Below are positions 59,950 through 64,000 of a stretch of DNA of 64,000 bases, in pieces. The stretch comes from Oecophyllibacter saccharovorans (GTDB lineage Bacteria; Pseudomonadota; Alphaproteobacteria; Acetobacterales; Acetobacteraceae), in NCBI RefSeq assembly GCF_006542375.1, contig NZ_CP038143.1, positions 62,001 through 126,000 of the forward strand, in the 5' to 3' direction. Made by a program: the position numbers and the translations under genes. The notes under the pieces are model-generated. The model ran no database searches and was not told the DNA's origin. It saw only the letters and a program-made list of their open reading frames with translations. How positions within the stretch are numbered: the stretch's first letter is position 1; the number at the start of each line of letters is the position of its first letter.

Positions 59950-60075
59950 GGCCAGCCAGCGCGCTCTTTCAAAGCCAGTCCACGCCCAGGCTGGCTTGCA
60001 GGACAGACAGGTGAAGGCCTGGCTGTCACTTGGCCTAAAGCAGGCCAGGGCCAGCCCTTATACGCTCGCACCAAC
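59950..60075. repeat. cluster of GCCAG/CTGGC inverted repeats after the tRNA
   Basis: Several GGCCAGCC, GCCAG, GGCTGGC and GCCTGGC words lie close together; AGCCAG (59973-59978) pairs with CTGGCT (59991-59996) and others can pair further on. The cluster lies downstream of the leftward DUF4167 gene and may form its transcript end. No gene is supported here. Confidence 0.5.
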
Positions 60076-60084
60076 GCACACAGG

Positions 60085-60543
60085 TCAGTCGGTTTCAGCC
60101 GTCTCTTTCCTGTCAGTCCCCCGTTCCTCGCTGGGAGCGCGTTCACGACCTGAAGCCGAGCCGGACTGATTTTCCTGCCCCTGCTGTTGCTGCACTTGAG
60201 CGGCTTCACGGCGTTCACGGCGATTCTGCTCTATCACGCGCTGGCGTTCAGCCCTCTCCTGCTGGGCTGCCTGAGCTGCCTGGTTCATGGCGTTGAGAAT
60301 TCGGAAATAATGTTCAGCGTGCTGAAAATAGGCCTCAGCCTGGATGCGGTCACCCGTTCCTGTCGCATCGCGGCCCAGCTGAAGATATTTCTCAAACAGC
60401 TGCTGCGCCGTTCCCCGCACGCGGAGATCAGGGCCGTTGCTTTCAAAAACATGATTCCGGTTGAGGGGAACCTGTCCATTTCCGGAACGTGACGACCCAG
60501 CGCCATTGCCTGCACGGCTATGCCGGCTTCTCATACGCTTCAT
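60085..60543 (-). CDS. DUF4167 domain protein
   Basis: 152 residues from ATG 60543; the frame reaches 60627. Short basic start (M-R-S-R-H-S-R-A-G-N-G), then the conserved core F-E-S-N-G-P-D-x-R-V-R-G-T-A-x-Q-x-x-E-K-Y near residue 35 and R-D-A-T-G-T-G-D-R-I-x-A-E-A-Y-F-Q-H-A-E-H-Y near 65. The rest is Gln/Arg/Glu-rich and probably disordered. In alphaproteobacteria this gene regularly follows prmC, as here. Function unknown; RNA or ribosome link is a guess from basic sequence and neighbours. Confidence 0.88.
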   Translation of the reverse strand: MKRMRSRHSRAGNGAGSSRSGNGQVPLNRNHVFESNGPDLRVRGTAQQLFEKYLQLGRDATGTGDRIQAEAYFQHAEHYFRILNAMNQAAQAAQQERAERQRVIEQNRRERREAAQVQQQQGQENQSGSASGRERAPSEERGTDRKETAETD

Positions 60544-60829
60544 TTTTTCCAACCTGTAAATCTCTTGTCCATGGGAACGTTCATCAAGCGAACGTTCCAG
60601 CATTCCGTTCCAGGCTGGACCTGGCACCTCTTCCGGAACGCCTTTGTTTCATACGCGAAGCAGATTTCCATTCGGGCCCTACCCGGTACGCCGGCCTGCT
60701 CCTATGGGGAACCATGTCGGGAATAAACCTGCCCGACCGGACTTTGCGTCCCCTTGCTGATTGGCGGCAGTCTAGCTTTTCTCCCTGCTCAAGCCAAGAG
60801 CAGGAAAAAAGCTTTCCTGCGCCCCTGCC

Positions 60830-61726
60830 CTATATTGCGGAATCCGGATTTTCCAGTACTAGGGCGCGCGCAATACCTCCCAGATCCCTGCCACATCCTG
60901 CCGGGCGCAGACCGGCCTGGCTGGCAAGCGCCGTTACGGCTGCCTCCTGTCCCTGGCCCAGTTCGAGAATGGCACAGCCTCCTGGCGCCAGGAGATCAGG
61001 CAGACGCTCACAGATCAACCGGTATGCGTCCAGCCCGTCTGGTCCCCCATCAAGGGCACGGCCCGGCTCGAAAGTGGCCACTTCCGGCATAAGCTGTGGC
61101 ACTGTTGCGCTTTCGATATAGGGGGGATTGCTCAAAACCACGTCAAATCTGCCCTGCAGCGCGTCCCCCCAGTTCCCGGCCATAAAGAAAGCGCGCTCTG
61201 ACAGCCGGGAACGTTCTCCTTCGCCCTGCTTTCCACCCCCGGTATTGCAGTGAGCATTGCGCTGGGCCAGCAACGCGGCTTCCGGTGCCAGATCCACCCC
61301 GATGCCCCAGGCGTCCCGATACGCAGTCAGCGCCGCCAGCAGCAGACAGCCTGTTCCGGTCCCAAGATCAAGGATGCTCCTGACCGCTGAGGGCTCCGGG
61401 CGCACCGACAGCAGGGTTTCGATCAGGCATTCACTGTCGGGACGCGGGATCAACGTTGCTGGAGAAACCTCCAGATCAAGCGTCCAGAAGCCCTGTCGGC
61501 CTGTGATATAGGCCATGGGCTCCCGCAGGACGCGGCGACGCATGCCTGCCCAGTATCGCTGCCGCTCATCGTGGCTGAGCCCGTTGCGCTGCAGCAGCGC
61601 CAGGCGGTCCAGCCCGGTGGCCCATTGCAGCAGATATCGTGCTTCCGCACGCGGCTCTTCCACGCCTGCGCCGCTCAGCTGCTGCGTTCCCGCCTGCAGC
61701 CATTCTGCGACAGTCTGACAGGACAT
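60830..61726 (-). CDS. prmC: release factor glutamine N5-methyltransferase
   Basis: 298 residues from ATG 61726; in-frame ATGs at 61774 and 61810 are possible. Motifs: L-x-A-G-V-E-E-P-R-A-E-A-R-Y-L-L at the N-terminal helical domain, I-P-R-P-D-S-E near 110, the SAM site I-L-D-L-G-T-G-T-G-C near 135, and the catalytic S-N-P-P-Y-I-E near 205. PrmC methylates the GGQ glutamine of release factors, including RF1 coded nearby. In many alphaproteobacteria prfA is directly upstream; here a plus-strand gene lies between. Confidence 0.94.
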   Translation of the reverse strand: MSCQTVAEWLQAGTQQLSGAGVEEPRAEARYLLQWATGLDRLALLQRNGLSHDERQRYWAGMRRRVLREPMAYITGRQGFWTLDLEVSPATLIPRPDSECLIETLLSVRPEPSAVRSILDLGTGTGCLLLAALTAYRDAWGIGVDLAPEAALLAQRNAHCNTGGGKQGEGERSRLSERAFFMAGNWGDALQGRFDVVLSNPPYIESATVPQLMPEVATFEPGRALDGGPDGLDAYRLICERLPDLLAPGGCAILELGQGQEAAVTALASQAGLRPAGCGRDLGGIARALVLENPDSAI

Positions 61727-61762
61727 ATCCCCGACATCTGGAAAATCTGCTAGAAGGATTTC

Positions 61763-62326
61763 ATGAGAGTCCATCCCGTTCTTGCTTCCTTCATACGCTT
61801 GCGCCGTCACCTGCCCTTCTCCTGTCCGAGCCGCGCTCTCAGAGGCCCGGAAAGCTTGGCCGGGCTGTTGTGCCTACTGGCAACTTCCCTGCTTGCCCCT
61901 TCCCTGCACGCAACACCCGTTTCCCCCGATATGATGGACGGTCTGACCGGCGGCAGCTTCACGGTCGTGGATGAACGTGCGCCTGACGAGATTTCCGAGG
62001 TCTCCCGCCTTTACCTGAATGGTCGTCTTGCAGCGACTTTCCGCCTTACCCTCAACCATACACTTGACGAGACCACGCTGCCCGTCCCGGTCGGCCGCAC
62101 TGAAGTGCCTTATGCCCTGTGCGGCGAGATCACTCTGCTTCGCAATGGCCGACCGGTTACCCATACGGTCAGCAGCGAAGGCATGCTGCACCATCCGGAC
62201 GGCCAGCACTACGAAGCGGTGGGGGACAACGATTTCAGGGACTTCTTCCTCGTCAGCTATGACGACCCCAGTGCTGCTGACCACAAGCCGGGTCAATCCA
62301 GCCTGTGCGTGTCCCCTAACGCCTGA
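61763..62326 (+). CDS. secreted protein of unknown function
   Basis: 187 residues; AAGGA 6 bases before the ATG supports the start. The basic N-terminal ~30 residues are followed by a hydrophobic core (L-A-G-L-L-C-L-L-A-T-S-L-L-A-P) and a probable cleavage at L-H-A near residue 50. The mature ~137 residues look beta-rich, with alternating strands such as S-R-L-Y-L-N-G-R-L-A-A-T-F-R and two cysteines (Y-A-L-C-G, S-S-L-C-V) that could form a disulfide. No known motif. It lies between prfA and prmC on the other strand, its promoter region overlapping the prmC start region. Confidence 0.7.
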   Translation: MRVHPVLASFIRLRRHLPFSCPSRALRGPESLAGLLCLLATSLLAPSLHATPVSPDMMDGLTGGSFTVVDERAPDEISEVSRLYLNGRLAATFRLTLNHTLDETTLPVPVGRTEVPYALCGEITLLRNGRPVTHTVSSEGMLHHPDGQHYEAVGDNDFRDFFLVSYDDPSAADHKPGQSSLCVSPNA

Positions 62327-62334
62327 CCTCTTCG

Positions 62335-63402
62335 CTATCCCAGGCCTTCAGCTGCAAGCCGCTCAGCCTGCTCATGCTGCGTCAGGGCTGTGATGATTTC
62401 ATCAAACTCCCCTCCCATCACCTGGGCGACCCGGTAGAGGGTCAGGTTGAGGCGATGGTCCGTCACGCGGCCCTGGGGAAAATTATAAGTTCGAATCCGC
62501 TCTGAACGGTCTCCCGTCCCCACCTGGGCCTTACGATCGGCTGCCCGCGTCTCATGGGCACGCCGGCGCTCGCGTTCGTAAAGACGGGCCCGCAGGATCT
62601 GCAGAGCCTTGGCCTTGTTGCGATGCTGGCTTTTTTCATCCTGCATGGCCACCACCAGGCCGGTCGGCAGATGGGTGATGCGTACAGCGCTTTCCGTCTT
62701 GTTGACATGTTGTCCCCCTGCCCCTGAGGCCCGGTACACGTCAATGCGCAGTTCCTGTTCATCAAGCTCGACGTCCACTTCTTCCGCCTCCGGCAGAACA
62801 GCCACTGTCACCGTTGACGTATGGATGCGCCCCTGGTTTTCCGTAGCCGGTACGCGTTGCACCCGGTGCACCCCGGATTCGTGTTTCAACCGGGCAAAAA
62901 CGTCCTTGCCCGTGATGGTAGCCATGCCTTCTTTCAGACCGGCCAGTTCGTTTTCCACCAGGCTGATGACCTCGAAACGCCATCCCTGTCTTTCGGCGTA
63001 ACGCCGATAAGCCTCGAAAAGCTCAGCGGCAAACAACCCGGCCTCATCACCACCGGCAGCGGGACGGATTTCCAGGATGGCACTGCGTTCATCCGCTTCG
63101 TCTCGGGGCAGCAGAGCAAGACGCATGGCTTGTTCCAACGCCGGAAGCCCCTGTTCCAACCCGACCAGTTCCTGCTGGGCCAGCTCCCGGAATTCCGGCT
63201 CTTCAAGCAGCTGCAGCGCTTCCTCGCGCCGCATCCGGGCTCGTTTCCAGGCCCGGATGGCCTGCACCGGTGCCTCCATGGCCGCATAGTCGCGTGCAAG
63301 ACGCGAGAGAGCTTCGCCACTTTCCTGCCCGGACGCCATCCGGGCTTCCAGCTCGTCAAAACGCGCCAGGATAAGCTCCAGTTTCTGCGCGATTTCTGTC
63401 AT
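62335..63402 (-). CDS. prfA: peptide chain release factor 1
   Basis: 355 residues. The GGQ motif is in [13 protein letters not shown] (~residue 231) and the codon-reading motif P-A-T (~186, in [10 protein letters not shown]) marks RF1, which reads UAA and UAG; RF2 would have SPF. Domain 1 helices and the [11 protein letters not shown] motif are present. Follows hisS closely (10-base gap). Confidence 0.97.
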   Translation of the reverse strand: MTEIAQKLELILARFDELEARMASGQESGEALSRLARDYAAMEAPVQAIRAWKRARMRREEALQLLEEPEFRELAQQELVGLEQGLPALEQAMRLALLPRDEADERSAILEIRPAAGGDEAGLFAAELFEAYRRYAERQGWRFEVISLVENELAGLKEGMATITGKDVFARLKHESGVHRVQRVPATENQGRIHTSTVTVAVLPEAEEVDVELDEQELRIDVYRASGAGGQHVNKTESAVRITHLPTGLVVAMQDEKSQHRNKAKALQILRARLYERERRRAHETRAADRKAQVGTGDRSERIRTYNFPQGRVTDHRLNLTLYRVAQVMGGEFDEIITALTQHEQAERLAAEGLG

Positions 63403-63412
63403 GACGGGCCCA

Positions 63413-64000
63413 TCATGCAGGGGAGGAAGAAAGACCAGTCTGCTCAGCCAGGGTGGTCAGAAGATCTGCACGATTCACTTCCCTTTGTTGGCGATCGCTC
63501 AAGGAGCGCAGCTGCACCACGCCGCGGGCTACGTCATCATCTCCCAGAAACAGGGCATGTGTGGCGCCTGATTTCACGACGCGATCCATACGCTTTTTCA
63601 TGCTGCCACGCGTTTCCAGAGCGACCTGCCAGCCTGCTGCGCGCAGCTCACAGGCCAGGGCAGCAGCTTTCAACTGGTTTTCCTCTCCCAAGGGCAGAAC
63701 AGCAATGCCGCCGCTTTCTTCCTCCTGCGGCCCGATCAGGGAAGCCAGGCGCTCAATACCGGCCGCCCAGCCGATGGCTGCAACAGGCGGACCACCCATT
63801 TCCTCGACCAGCCCTTCATAACGACCCCCTGCCAGAACGGTACCTTGCGCCCCCAATTGATCGGTTGTGAACTCAAAGGCGGTGTGGCTGTAATAATCCA
63901 TGCCCCGCACGATGCGCGGGTTTTCATGAAATTCCACTCCGAAGGCCGCCAGGCTTTCACGCAGCTCATCCCAGAAACGACGGGAGCCGTCGTTGAGATA
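63413..64000 (-). CDS. hisS: histidyl-tRNA synthetase, C-terminal part (5' truncated by window)
   Basis: 195 residues reading in frame from the window edge. Class II motif 3 is present: G-G-R-Y-E-G-L-V preceded by [13 protein letters not shown], and later [12 protein letters not shown]. The HisS anticodon-binding domain follows ([28 protein letters not shown]). R-G-M-D-Y-Y is specific to HisS; ATP-phosphoribosyltransferase regulatory subunit HisZ would lack this anticodon domain. Motifs 1 and 2 lie beyond base 64000. Confidence 0.95.
   Translation of the reverse strand, partial: YLNDGSRRFWDELRESLAAFGVEFHENPRIVRGMDYYSHTAFEFTTDQLGAQGTVLAGGRYEGLVEEMGGPPVAAIGWAAGIERLASLIGPQEEESGGIAVLPLGEENQLKAAALACELRAAGWQVALETRGSMKKRMDRVVKSGATHALFLGDDDVARGVVQLRSLSDRQQREVNRADLLTTLAEQTGLSSSPA

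Noticed and set aside
62821-63870. 349-residue plus-strand frame across prfA and hisS
   Set aside because: Spans two conserved minus-strand genes and shows no motif.
1-64000. CRISPR array, phage or insertion sequence
   Set aside because: No regularly spaced repeats, transposase, integrase or phage proteins were found anywhere in the window.

Overview
The window is a GC-rich, densely packed stretch of alphaproteobacterial chromosome. The long Gln-rich SMC protein, the order hisS-prfA-(inserted gene)-prmC-DUF4167, the rubrerythrin-VIT1 protein MbfA, the der-bamB-TPR operon and the dac-tmk-holB-metG-tatD operon together point to an acetic acid bacterium (Acetobacteraceae). The family assignment is an inference from gene content and order; I could not run a search. 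There are no insertion sequences, no phage or integrase genes, no CRISPR array and no rRNA. One tRNA gene is present, tRNA-Met(CAU).

Layout. Bases 1-9.7 kb (plus strand) hold the end of miaB, phoH-ybeY-corC, a periplasmic DsbA-like protein, the very long smc, a metallophosphoesterase and a chorismate mutase. From 9.7 to 18.6 kb come a small unknown gene, pyrE and murI (plus), then a minus-strand block of ispB, nrdB, nrdA, aroC and fabI. From 18.7 to 24.7 kb the plus strand carries pdxH, a universal-stress-like protein and the lipid A/Kdo run waaA-lpxK-lpxL, then an AT-rich gap and an unknown gene. From 24.8 to 32.3 kb are an LpoA-type lipoprotein divergent from rsmI, then lolA, mbfA, gshA and rsmE on minus, and ubiA on plus. 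From 32.3 to 43 kb everything is on minus: an MFS exporter, TPR-bamB-der, and a tight six-gene string (N-formylglutamate hydrolase, aroE, coaE, dnaQ, GT9 glycosyltransferase, dihydroorotase). From 43 to 54.2 kb are argH and a small lipoprotein (plus), gluQ (minus), an HNH nuclease (plus), and the operon mltB-dac-tmk-holB-metG-tatD-MBL hydrolase (minus). From 54.3 to 64 kb are a possible small leader ORF, a DedA membrane protein and an ATP-grasp protein (plus), a lone MlaD (minus), an atypical UppP and an amino acid permease (plus), tRNA-Met with a clear terminator, DUF4167 and prmC (minus), a secreted unknown (plus), prfA and the end of hisS (minus).

Most genes serve ordinary household work: envelope construction (lipid A, peptidoglycan, lipoprotein transport, BAM), translation quality and ribosome maturation, nucleotide and chorismate metabolism, redox and iron handling, and chromosome segregation. 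The parts I find least explained are: the DedA/ATP-grasp pair with its overlapping small ORF beside uppP; two mutually exclusive hairpins just before smc; tandem direct repeats in front of three genes; probable NrdR boxes before an RNR that lacks an ATP cone; the AT-rich gap with an unknown gene; and a secreted unknown gene wedged between prfA and prmC.
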